Counted from the stretch's first letter, positions 11,502-22,135 are shown. The stretch is 64,000 bases of DNA from Liolophura sinensis (GCF_032854445.1 NC_088295.1:41653385-41717384); one strand, 5' to 3'. The notes: generated from the letters alone by a model not told the origin. Numbers and translations are program-made.

Positions 11502-11566
11502 ATAACCTGTGCATGCCCCGATTTTGCTGGTGGTTTTTGATCCCGAGGCGAGGCCTCTGCACAATT

Positions 11567-12633
11567 ATACCAATAACTATGAACTACAAAAATATGCATA
11601 AGACTAACGCTGGGAATAGTGGTGCATGTTCCCAGGGCGAGTCAATAAATGAATCGTTTGCCGTAAGATGGACAAGGTCTCCTTTCACGCCGCTTTTACA
11701 ACAAAAGGGATAATTTCAATTTTGATATTGTAAATTATTCTTATTTAGATAGCAATATACCAGAGGGTCCTGCATTTGGCGCATACATATATCTCGCCTT
11801 GTAGCATTTGTCAGATCTTGCGTTAATTGTGATGACTTTAATCTGCGTCACAAGTTGCTGGTTCAAAAACTAGTTTATCAAGGATACTCCATCAAACGCC
11901 TTCATTCTAAGTTTCTCAAATTTTACATTGAGTATAACACTCTCGTTGGCAGGTATGGACAGAGCGTTGAGAATCTCTGGCGATCTGCATTGTGATCAAC
12001 CGCATAGACGGCGCTGTTATCCCTATGTACATATCTATCACGTACACGGTATTTAACAACATAGATGGCGCTGGTTGCCCAGTGTAACCGTCTATCTTGT
12101 ATGTCATGTAACATCATAGATGGCGCCTCTTGTAGCATGATATCTTTACATATTAACAGGAAAGACGTAATCGTCCGTTACTTTTGGATCATAATCTGAT
12201 CGGTAAAGGTCTGTAACGCTCGTTATTTTCAAACTGTATCTAATACCGCTTAACCTGGGGCTAGGGTAGCCATGCTAATTACATCAGCATGATGCCTTTA
12301 TGAACAGTTGCAATTAAAGCGCGACTGAGATACTTGTTTACCTGTTATTTGACATGGAACTCATTCACGGACTACGAATTTGAACTTTGATATGGAATTC
12401 ATGCCTGGAATATTCATTGTCTGCCCGGGATCATTGAAAACTGATGACCACTTCTCTCTTGTGTGTTACCGGCTTTATTTCTTCTTTGTATAATTTCTTA
12501 CATACCTTTGTTTTCGGGAGTTAGTGTTAAACGTTGTTGTGGAAATGGATCTTGCGATTATCGACTTGGAACGCCCTTTACGGACTACGAATGGTATAGG
12601 AATGTCGGACTTGACGCTTATATTTACCATCTT
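11567..12633 (+). mobile_element. PLE copy with large internal deletion
   Basis: The 5' end (TACCAATAACTATGAAC, then AACGCTGGGAATAG) equals the 5' end of the element at 15277. After about 100 bp it jumps to the RT C-terminal region (from about 11665). That region includes coding sequence present in the minus-strand copy at 5907-5990 but absent from the 15277 copy. The C-terminal RT part runs to about 12050 and the full 3' module follows to 12633. The GIY-YIG and most of the RT are deleted. Confidence 0.78.
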
Positions 12634-12654
12634 CCAGGCTGCTATGACTTATCA

Positions 12655-13032
12655 ATTTTTTTTGGACTTACAATAACAGTATGGACGTATAAGTCGATAA
12701 GTTTCCATAACACAATCCGGATCATTGCCGTATTTATTGATCCGACTGATTTCATGCTCATTTACAGCATAGCTGGTTTTCTCTGCGTTTCGTCCGACTG
12801 GCCGTTGCCAGGGGTAGTTTTGAAGGTCACTTGATACAAAGTTTACGTTTACCCGAGAAATCAGCTATTCTTTCCTCGAAATTTTTACTTCTATGAAACT
12901 TAAACCTATTCGTGGGTGTCGCATATTAAACCACTCCTGTGATGTTCAAGAGTGTTAAATACACACATTTGTCCTTTTAAGGTTCTATAATAAAATGGAT
13001 AAGCTTAAGTGTCACAGTAACCTTTTCCATCA
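12655..13032 (-). pseudogene. DUF229 pseudogene, C-terminal coding part
   Basis: Matches 34727-35128 of the intact DUF229 gene, same strand, from just before the stop codon of that gene up to the LTR element. Differences include a 15-bp in-frame deletion near 12798, frame-disrupting changes and many substitutions. The match begins at TTGGACTTACAATAAC, so the last few codons are missing and replaced by flanking DNA next to a PLE 3' end. It continues at 23012 beyond the LTR element. Confidence 0.88.
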
Positions 13033-13761
13033 TGTTATGTAAACAACTGCCGTTAGCTTCTAAATTTAGCTTGCCACTGTTTACATATGCTGAGTTCAGG
13101 GCCTGCTGTCTGCCTCTGCCTTAGAATGTTCCAGAATACGCTCAGTTCGGAGCCTGTTTGTTTACAACAAGTGTTCAAGAATTTTCTTATTCGAGAAAAT
13201 TCCACCAGTCTGTATAAGACCTATGAAAGCAGGTCAAAGGAGGAGAAAGGAGAATTATTGAGAGTTTTGGATGCTTTTGCTGTGTGTTACCTTAGGCTGA
13301 ATTTTGGTGTCTTTATAGCCTCTGGCTTTGTTATATCATATCTCCACCGAGGACTTGTTCAGTCTGAATTTGTATATTTAATTTATGCTCTTGTGTATAC
13401 AGTGCTTATTAGTACACGGACCCTGTCTGTGGATTTGTGTGTATATTTCGTTATACACTCAGTTATACTGTGGATTTTCCCTCTTATGAATATTGCCTCT
13501 GTGCATTTATGCCTGTGTGGTATATATTGTGGAATATATGCGTCCGTTTGGACTTGACACCGTTGTACATGTAAGTACTTCAGTATTTGTATAGATATTG
13601 CTATTCTTTCTTGTTAAACTTAAGTACTTTAGTATTTGTATAAGTCTTGTTCTTGTTGAAAAATAAAATCTGCTGGTTTTGGTTACTTCTTTATGCGGCT
13701 AAACTGTCGTGTAATTCGAACAAGCCATCTCTTTAAAATACAGACAGTTTGGGTCGTAACA
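13033..13761 (+). repeat. 5' LTR
   Basis: Starts TGTTATGTAAAC and ends GTCGTAACA. It has a TATA-like TGTATAAG at 13211 and AATAAA at 13662-13667. Compared with the 3' LTR it lacks 12 bp near 13291 and 17 bp near 13656; the second loss lies between two TTGTT repeats. Primer-binding site and gag follow. Confidence 0.92.
13087..13557 (+). CDS. Open frame inside the 5' LTR, unknown
   Basis: A 156-codon open frame, matched by a 160-codon frame at the same place in the 3' LTR. The first third is polar (Lys, Glu, Arg, Ser). The remainder is very hydrophobic, rich in Leu, Val, Ile, Phe and Tyr, with three or four possible membrane spans and several Cys. The two copies differ by a 12-bp indel that keeps the frame, plus scattered substitutions without stops. 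No family recognised. T-rich DNA gives hydrophobic frames easily, so this may be chance. It would lie in the transcript leader of the element. Confidence 0.3.
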   Translation: MLSSGPAVCLCLRMFQNTLSSEPVCLQQVFKNFLIRENSTSLYKTYESRSKEEKGELLRVLDAFAVCYLRLNFGVFIASGFVISYLHRGLVQSEFVYLIYALVYTVLISTRTLSVDLCVYFVIHSVILWIFPLMNIASVHLCLCGIYCGIYASVWT

Positions 13762-13764
13762 AAT

Positions 13765-13782
13765 TGGGGGCTTGTCCGGGAA
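13765..13782 (+). other. Primer-binding site, tRNA-Pro type
   Basis: TGGGGGCTTGTCCGGGA begins four bases after the 5' LTR end. It differs at one internal position from the classic tRNA-Pro primer site (C to T), as I know that site from retroviruses. Its position and the TGGNNG start support the role. Confidence 0.8.
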
Positions 13783-13876
13783 TTGAATTGTAATTGGAAT
13801 TGAAAGGATTTTGTGTAAGTTGTGTCATTTTTCTAGTCTTTGACTTTTGAATTTTGCCAGCAGATTTTATTCATCA

Positions 13877-15270
13877 ATGTCGGATTTTAAGCCCGACGAG
13901 TTTATGGAAGCGCCAGATCATGACATTTTTGATGTGTTAAATAAGAATGATTTGTATCTTTAAGCAAGTACCTGAATCTTTATATCAAAAGATCCTTACG
14001 CAAGAAAGATATGCAGTTTAGTATTGCTAAATGTTTGGTAGAATTACAGGAGTTTGATGAAAGTGCATTAGATGCTTACAGGCCTAAGGGCGATGATTCC
14101 ACTGCAATAAGACTGAAGGAGTTAGAACTGAAGGAAAAGGAAAATGAAAGATTGTTTAAAGAAAGGGAAAATGAAAGGTTGTTTAAAGAAAAGGAAAATG
14201 AAAGAATGTTCGAATTGGAGAAATTGAAACTTCAGAGCGAAATTGAAGCGAGGAAACTAGAAGGAGATGGGTCTGGCTTAAGTTTTTCTGATATGCCTCC
14301 AAAATTTGACGTCACTAGAAACATAAGATTGGTGCCACAATTTCGTGAGACGGATGTAGATAAATATTTTCTAAAGTTTGAGAAGATTGCTAAAAAGTTA
14401 GAGTGGCCTAAAAAGTTTTGGACTACCCTTTTACAGAGTGTGTTAACTGGCAAAGCTATGGATATATACACAGAGTTGTCAACAGAACAGGATGAAGATT
14501 AGGATTTTGTGAAAGATGCTATCTTAAAAAGATATGAGTTTGTGCCAGAGGCTTATCGGCAGAAATTTAGAAATTTTGATAAAAGAGATCAGACTTACAT
14601 TGAAGGAACAATTGTTTGAGTGGTGGTATTCTGCTAAAAGTGTAAATAAAGATTATGAAAAGTTAAAACAGATCATTCTGATTGAAGACTTTAAAAGGTG
14701 TATTTATGATGATGTCAGAACTTTCATTGAGTACAAGAGGCTGATACATTAGAAGGAGCAGCCACTATGGCCGATACTTACACGATTACACATAAGGTCT
14801 TATTTCAGAAAATGCCGTCTACATTTAGAAAGCCTCAACCCTTTTCCAGCAGTTCATTGAACTCAAATTCAGGCTCACCGAAACAGACTCAAACTTTTGA
14901 CAGATCAGGTGAGCAAAGAAGGCCTGTTAATTCAAACACTACTCAACGAAGGTCTGACCATACATTTACTGATAGACAGTTTAGCAGGGTTACATGTAAT
15001 TATTATAGAAAGCCAGGCCATGTTATGTCAAATTGTTATGCTTTAAAGAGAAGGCAAGAACAGGATGGTGGCTTCAAGCCTACTGGTTTGTGTGTTACTG
15101 CTAAAAAGCCTGATATAGTGAACAATGTTGATGCATTTGATTATGTTAATACTCCACCAGTACATTGTACACAGAATTCACAGAATAATGTTATGAAAGT
15201 TTTCGACCCGTTTATTTGTGACGGTAAAGTCTCACTTAAAAGTGACATGTCTTGTGATACAAAGATCAGG
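13877..15270 (+). pseudogene. gag of the Gmr1-like element, broken
   Basis: ATG at 13877, with a stop at about 13960. The frame resumes at 14011-14502 with a charged coiled-coil-like tract in which an ENERLFKE unit recurs about three times. It continues through 14534-14752 and 14767-15264 in shifted frames. The capsid-like part includes PKFDVTRNIRLVPQF and FVPEAYRQKF. A zinc-knuckle-like CNYYRKPGHVMSNC lies at about 14993-15034, in which the second Cys position of a CCHC knuckle is Tyr. It would package the element RNA. The coding region is cut off at 15270 by the PLE insertion; the protease follows at 18867. Confidence 0.8.
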
Positions 15271-15287
15271 ATATTATACCAATAACT

Positions 15288-18284
15288 ATGAACTACAACA
15301 ATACGTATAGGACTAACGCTGGGAATAGTAGTGCATGTTCCCAGGGCGAGTCAATAAATGATTCGTTTGCACTAAGACCCATTTTCATCGAAATACCGGA
15401 TATATTTGAAAGCATTAAACATGGTATTTCCACCAAACCGCATTCTATCCAACTGAACGATTGTTTGACATTGAATTCCCAAAGCAAACATTTAACTATT
15501 TCCAAATGTGGACATACCAATTGTCTTACATGTCCATCATTTGATACATCCGCCACTTTTATTTCCTCACTGACTGGTAAATGTTATTCTGTTAATTCCT
15601 ACGTTAACTTAAGTTGTATTGCGCCCAATTATATTTACTTGGTAACATGCAAGAAGTGTGGTCAGCAGTATGTTGGAAAGACCACCCAGAAACGGGCACC
15701 GTAAGTCCATGCGCAAGAAACAATTGTTAATAGGCAAGCATTTCTCTGCCTCCGACCATGACTGGGACCATTTCAGCATTCAAATAATAGAATCAGTTTA
15801 TCCATCAACAAATGAGAATAATGTCAAATTCGAACGTAAAATCCGTGACCGTGAGCTTTTCTGTATGCTAGAGATCGGTTCAGTCTTCCCATATGGGTTG
15901 AATGATAACGTTATGGGAATTGGCAATGTAACATCTAACCAACCATATGACTCCATCGTCACAAATTTATTCAAAATCCGTGACCGTGAGTTTTTCTGGG
16001 TGCTAGAGATTGGTTCAGTCTTCCCATATGGGTTGAATGATAACGTTATGAGAATTGGCAATGTAACATCTAGCCAACAATATGACTCCATCGTAACAAA
16101 TTTATTCAAATACCATAAACGTAGACCTCGCAGTCATGGTAGGACGAAGTTCAACAGAAACATGATTCACAAACACATTACAGTTAGCTATTTAGTAGGA
16201 TTGTCGTATGACACCAATAGCATATGGTGCATTACAGTACGTATACTGTAATACGTACAGTATTATATGCACTGCCATTGAACTTGCTAAAACAGCTAGT
16301 TCAAGACGTATCCAATAACATACACAATTTTAATGTTCCACCTCACCTTGTACGTCTGTGTAAAGACATATCGTATTTTCGATTGTATCGCCCTGTAACT
16401 ACAATTCAAACTCTACACGATCGACTCTTTCTGAAGATAAAGTATTTAGACAGTGGCTATGATTTAATTAACCTACCACGCATCTTTAATGAGCCTGATG
16501 TTCGTAGTGCTGTGCCTAATTATTTTAATATCCAAGAGCCACCTTGCATATCCTATGAGTATACAAAGCCTATCGCTTCCAGAATGTTCAATTATTCCCA
16601 GGTCATCAAGGAGTTCGATTTGGCGACGTATACTTCGGGCGGCTATAACTGTGATTGTGAATCCTCAGTTTTTACCTACGACAAATGTAAACATGTCCTG
16701 TCTGGGGACCTTAATATTATTAAGAATCATGATCTAAGGAATCCTTTTGTGAGGGGTCCTAAGTATAGAGAAAAGAGAAATGTCAACATTCGATCAAACA
16801 AAAAAATATCATCTCGGCACTTGAGGAGTATGTTAAAAAATGGTCAAAACAGAAGAAAGTGGATTCTTTGGTACTTAACGATTGGCCTGAGATTGTCAAA
16901 AAGAAAGTTAGTTTAACTATACACCGTCTAGACATTGATGCTGTACCTAAAGTTAAAAAGGTTCTGAAGGTTCCCACTGTGCAAGAAACACTCGTTGACC
17001 TTCAAAGTAAATTTGTCATCACTGTAGCAGACAAGGCTCCTAATAATGTCATCTTTATTTGCAAGAATTATTATTATCAAATTCTTGTTCAAGAGCTTTT
17101 TGTGCATCTACAACAACATCGACGTATTCTGCTACTACATGTACTCTGGGGGAACTATTTAACAAACACAAAACCTTTCTTAAAGAAAGGCGCCTAAATA
17201 TACCTACCCGTCACACAGAAATACCACAACTTTACTGGATTCCTAAAATGCATAAATCCCAATACAAGGCTCGATTTATTGCAGGTTCAAGAAGCTGTAC
17301 CACCAAACTCTTGTCATTCCTACTTACGAGAGCGTTACAAGAAGTAAAGTCATTTTTGAATAAGTATTGTTGTGCCATAACAAAAAATTTAGGTGTCAAC
17401 TGCATGTGGATTCTTAACAACTCCAAACATCTTACTCGATGCTCATATGCATATACCGTACAAAGACGTATCCACATGGAATTTCTCTACTCTCTATACT
17501 ACGATTCCTCACAAACATCTTATTGAAAGAATATCGTCGTTAATTGTCTCAGTATTTACTAAAACATTTTACCGTAACATTAATGTCAGAAGCAAAAAGG
17601 CTTTCTTTAGTTCTACTCTTTATAAAGGTTACCACTCATGGGATGTTACATTATTTATTGAATTACTTGAATTTCTTATTAATAACATCTATGTGAAATT
17701 CGGAAATACAATTTACCAACAGTGCATAGGTATTCCAATGGGTACCAATTGTGCGCCTCTCTTGGCAGACCTATACCTGTTTTCATATGAATTTTAAGCG
17801 GAAATCACTTAAAAGTAGTATTTTTAAAGCTCGGTCCTTTTCATTTACCAATCGGTATATTGATGATCTATTGGCGTTAAATAATCCCCATATTGCTGAA
17901 GCGGTGAAGGAAATCTATCCGCCTTCATTGGATTTAAAGGAGACAACAGATAATCCTGATGCTACATCTTATTTGGATCTATATTTAGATAGCAATATAC
18001 CAAAGGGTCCTGCATATGGCGTATACATATCTCGCCTTGCAGCATTTGTCAGATCTTGCGTTAATTGTGATGACTTTAATCTGCGTCAGAAGTTGCTAGT
18101 TCAAAAACTAGTTTGTCAAGGATACTCCATCAAACGAATCCATTCTAAGTTTCTCAAATTTTACAATGAGTATAACACTCTCGTTGGCAGGTATGGACAG
18201 AGCGTTGAGAATCTGCATTGTGATCAACCACATAGACGGCGCTGTTATCCCTATGTACATATCTATCACGTACACGGTATTTAA
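15288..18284 (+). pseudogene. PLE GIY-YIG endonuclease plus reverse transcriptase ORF, inactivated
   Basis: The ATG frame at 15288 gives CGHTNCLTC (a zinc-type Cys/His motif) and then YIYLVTCKKCGQQYVGKT, the GIY-YIG start, at about 15625-15685. A 17-bp deletion at about 15691 shifts the frame. The rest of the domain (15700-16140) contains a 45-residue tandem duplication. The linker (about 16270-16790) carries CDCESS and GDLNIIKNHDLRN. RT motifs are VITVADKAPNN (about 17015), IPQLYWIPKMHK (about 17222), FSTLYTTIPH (about 17480), IGIPMGTNCAPLLADL (about 17730) and RYIDDLLALNN (about 17850). The catalytic Asp expected before FSTLYT in motif A is Asn here. About 80 bp are lost near 17975. Several further frameshifts are present. 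Confidence 0.85.
15841..16110 (+). repeat. 135-bp tandem duplication within the PLE ORF
   Basis: Units 15841-15975 and 15976-16110 each encode the same 45 residues starting IRDRE and including EIGSV and GIGNVTS (or RIGNVTS), with a few substitutions. The unit is a multiple of three, so the frame is kept. The minus-strand copy at 7745-7957 has one unit. Confidence 0.9.
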
Positions 18285-18866
18285 CAACATAGATGGCGCT
18301 GGTTGCCCAGTGTAACCCTCTATCTTGTATGTCATGTGTTATCATAGATGGCGCCTCTTGTAGCATGAGATCTTTACATATTAACGGGAAAGGCGTAATC
18401 GTCCGTTACTTTTGAATCACAATCTGATGGGTTAGGGTCTGTAACGCTCGTTATTTTCAAACTGTATCTAATACCGCTTAACCTGGGGCTAGGGACCGTA
18501 AAGGTAGCCATGCTAATTACATCAGCATGATGCCTTTATGAACAGTTGCAATTAAAACGCGACTGAGATACTTGTTTAATTGTTATTTGACATGGAACTT
18601 ATTCACGGACTACGAATTTGAACTTTGATATGGGATTCATGCCTGGAATAGGCCTATTCATTGTCTGCCGGGCATCATTGAAAACTGATGACCGCTTCTC
18701 TCTTGTGTGTTACCGGCTTTATTTCGTATTTGTATAATTTCTTACATATCTTTGTCTTCGGGAGTTAAGCGTTGTTGTGGAAATGGATCTTGTAATTATC
18801 GACTTGGAACGCCCTTTACGGACTACGAATGGTATAGGAATGTCGACTTGACGCTTATATTTCTAT
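18270..18866 (+). repeat. PLE 3' module, copy 4 (3' end of the element at 15277)
   Basis: About 600 bp following the RT. Landmarks are ATAGATGGCGCTGGTTGCCC, CCGCTTAACCTGGGGCTAGG, ACAGTTGCAATTAAAACGCG and GAAAACTGATGACCGCTTCT, then a small frame starting at a GTG (18707) with Cys-Cys-Gly-Asn-Gly residues. It ends GACGCTTATATTTCTAT. Confidence 0.88.
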
Positions 18867-19534
18867 ATATTAAGAGATACTGGAGCTTCTCAGACTTTAT
18901 TGTTACAAGATGTTTTGCCATTTTCTGATGAATCATATTCTGGATCAAATGCATTAATTAGAGGTGTAAGCTCTGCTGAATTTGAATCTGTTCTCTTCAC
19001 AAAGCTTACTTGTCATCAGATTTCGGGTCATGTTACTATCGGCATTAGGCCTACTTTGCCTTTTAAAGAATTCATCTACTACTTGGTAATGATCTTGCTG
19101 GTCACAAAGTAATGGTTAATACTGTTGTGACTGATAAACCTTGTTTAAATCAAACTGTTGATCGGGTTGAGAAAGAAATTCCAGATTTGTATCCCTCTTG
19201 TACTGTAACGATGTCTATGTCAGACAAACTTTCTGATGACGGCAAAAACACAGTAACGGAATTACAAGATACATTTCTTACGCAAATATTTACTCAAGGT
19301 GACTGCATTGATAAAGATAAATCAGACAATTGTATACCTAATGACATATCACATGTTTCTAAACATCAACTTGTAACTGAACAGCATAAAGACACAGAAA
19401 TTTCATGTTTGTTTGACAGAGCTCTCGATGGTTGTGTTATTTCATCTGAACCTGTGTGTTATTATGTCAAGTCTGATATACTTATGCGTAAATGGAGACG
19501 CCTGATGTATCTGTTGATGAGACTGGGCTGTTAA
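18867..19534 (+). pseudogene. Aspartic protease region of the Gmr1-like element
   Basis: Directly after the PLE, the frame gives LRDTGASQTLLL at about 18870-18905, the DTGA active-site motif of retropepsins. A Leu- and Ser-rich stretch with PFKEF and GNDL-type residues follows at about 19060-19100. The next frame (19112-19534) is a poorly conserved linker towards the integrase. It would process Gag and Pol. A frame change at about 19110 and the upstream PLE disable it. Confidence 0.8.
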
Positions 19535-20797
19535 ACATCAGATTGTTGTACCTAAGGCATACCGAGCTGAAATTTTACGTATGGCACATGAAATGGCATT
19601 AGCTGGTTACTTGGTGTTAACAAGACCTACTACAGGATACTGAACCACTTCTTTTGGTCAGGATTAAAGGGAGATGTAACCCAGTTTTGTAAATCATGTC
19701 ATACATGCCAGGTAGTGGTAAGCCTAATCAGACTATTCTTAGGCCCATTAGAGCCTGTACCAGCTTTCAAGAGCCATTCAGCAGAATATTGATTGCTGGT
19801 GTAGGCCCTCTACCTAAGACGAAGTCTGGGAATCAGTAAGTGTTAACTATTATGTGTACAGCAATCAGATTTCCCGAGGCTGTTCCTTTAAAGAATATAA
19901 ACACCAAGTCTGTTTGTCAAAGCTTTAACAAAGTTTTTTACTCTGTTTGGTTTACCCAAATCCATACAGTCTGATCAAGGTTCAAACTTTATGTCTGTAT
20001 TTTTTCAGCAAGGTATGTACCAGTTAGGCATTAAACAATACAAGCCTTCTGCCTACCACCAAGAAAGTCAAGGTGCAATTGAAAGATTTCACCAAACATT
20101 AAAGAACATGATTAAGACTTATTGTTTATTACTGGGATGAAGGTATTCTATTTCTTATGTTTGCTGTTCGATAGTCAGTACAAAATCATTGGGTTTCAGT
20201 CCATTTGATTTAGTATTTGGACATACTGTTAGAGGACCATTGTTAATTTACAAGGAACAGGTCTCAATGATGACATAAGTAATGTAAATCTTTTGGATTA
20301 TGTATCTGATTTTCGTGCTAAACTTGTCAGAGCATGTGAATTGGCTAAAGCCAATCTTGAATGCACTCAGAAGAATATGAAACGTAGATATGATGAGAAA
20401 ATCTGTTGTTCGGTCATTTCAACCTGGTCAGAAAGTTTTAGTATTGTTACCTGTACCTGGTAAATGCTTTGATGTCAGGTATTTTGGTCCATATGTTGTT
20501 GACAAAAAGCTGAGTGAGCTTAACTATGTTGTTAAAGCACATGATCGACGCAAATCAAGTCAGTTATGTTACATTAACATGTGGAAACCCTACGTAAACA
20601 GAAATGACACTGCTGTACATTCTGTTAATGTTGTTGCTGCTGACATTGACCAGAGTTGCTGTTATACAGATGATATTGGCGAACAGTTGGTTGACTCTAA
20701 GCTCAATTCTTTAAAGCTTCAGAATTCAGAGGTCTTAAAACAACTTGATTCTAAACTGCAACATCTGGAACCCATTCCAGCAACAGCAACTGTCTGA
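19520..20797 (+). pseudogene. Integrase of the Gmr1-like element, located upstream of RT
   Basis: Several frames together give an HHCC zinc finger (His residues at about 19580 to 19650, then CKSCHTC at about 19690). A catalytic core follows, with SDQGSNFMS at about 19968 and AYHQESQGAIERFHQ at about 20050. The C-terminal GPY/F module is at 20390-20797, with RYFGPYVV at about 20477. At the first catalytic Asp position (about 19795) the residue reads Ala. Frameshifts occur near 19620, 19900, 20130 and 20250. It would insert the cDNA. Its position before the RT is unusual for gypsy elements. Confidence 0.85.
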
Positions 20798-22135
20798 ACT
20801 TGTCTATGAGTTTTCACATTTGTTTCTGGATGTACCATCAAGAACTGATGTCATTTTTCATGATGTTGATGTTGGTGATACTCACCTATTAAACAGCACC
20901 TTACAGGTTAAACCCAGTGAAGGCTAAGTACCTCTCTAATGGGATTAAGTACCTGTTAGACAATGACTTTATCGAGCCTAGTCACAGTAACTGGAGTTCA
21001 CCATGTACTTTGCTACCCAAGCCTGATGGTACATTTAGAATGTGTACGGATTACAGGAAAGTCAACGCTGTCACTAAATCAGACGGTTATCCAATACCTC
21101 GCATTGATGACTGTATTGACGCTGTTGGTCAGGCGAAACATGTATCAAAGTTTGATCTGTTAAAAGGGTTTTGGCAGGTTCCTGTTACTCCCAGGGCTCG
21201 TGAAGTTACAGCCTTTGCTACGCCCGATGAACTTTTTCAATACAAGGTAATGCCATTTGAATGAGGAATAGCCCAGCTACATATCAACGCCTGATGAATG
21301 AGGTCACTTCCAGTTTGAGACGGGTGTCGTGTCTAGATAGACGACGTCATTATCTTCACCGACACTTGGGAACAGCACATTTCTAGAATACACCAGTTGT
21401 TTGAGAGACTTAGTCAGGCTAACCTTAACGTCAATCTTGTAAAAAGTTAATTTTGTTGTGCCACTGTCACCTATTTGGGTCATGTTGTCGGCCAAGGTCA
21501 AGTTAAGCCTATTGACTCTAAAGTCAGTGCTATTTCCACACTTCCTGTACCCTGTAACAAGAGGGAGCTTAAGCGCTTTTTGGGTATGGGTGGATATTAC
21601 AGGAAATTCTGTCCAAATTTTTCCACTATTAGTGAGCCATTAACTCATCTGTTGAAAAAGTCCAGTAAGTTTATTTGGTCAGATGAGTGCCAGACTGCTT
21701 TTGATAAGATAAAAGCCATACTTTAAAGTTCGCCTGTGTTGTCAGCACCTAATTTTGATAAAACTTTTAAATTAGCAGTTGATGCAATTGATGTTGCTGT
21801 AGGTGCTGTTTTGCTTCAGGAAGACAATCTTGGTGTTGATCATCCAGTTTGTTTCTTTTTCCGTAAATTTAACAAGTTTCAGAGAAGTTATTCAACTGTT
21901 GAAAAAGAATGTTTGTCTGTTTTTTTAGCTGTGCAACACTTTGAAGTTTATGTAACAGCTTCGAGACAACTGTGATTGTAAATACTGATCACAATCCACT
22001 TGTGTTTCTACAGAAAGTTAAGGGAAAGAATCAGAGATTGTTACGGTGGAGTTTATTGTTGGAAGAATACTATCTTTAAATCAAACATGTTAAACGAAAG
22101 GATAATGTTATTGCAGATTGCTTGTCTCGTGTATA
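20798..22135 (+). pseudogene. Reverse transcriptase and RNase H of the Gmr1-like element
   Basis: The RT N-terminal part reads YLLDNDFIEPSHSNWSSPC, PDGTFRMCTDYRKVNAV and KFDLLKGFWQVP (about 20950-21190), typical of Ty3/gypsy. The active-site region at about 21335 reads stop-IDD, so the Tyr of the YxDD box is a TAG. The RT C-terminus has LKRFLGMGGYYRKFCPNF (about 21568). RNase H follows, with VDAIDVAVGAVLLQED (about 21778) and STVEKECLSVFLAVQHFE (about 21893). It ends in a degraded stretch near 22130. At least three stops or frameshifts are present. No env-like gene follows. Confidence 0.88.

Larger units (their letters stand above)
15277..18866 (+). mobile_element. Penelope-like element (Naiad/Chlamys type), near full length
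   Basis: Inserted between gag and protease of the LTR element, with ATATTA on both sides (15271-15276 and 18867-18872). Order: short 5' region, Cys-rich motif and GIY-YIG, linker, RT, then the 3' module of about 600 bp. The 5' end TACCAATAACTATGAAC is shared with the copy at 11567, which supports a genuine 5' terminus. No long terminal duplication (pseudo-LTR) accompanies this copy. It is the most complete member of the group in the window. Confidence 0.88.
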
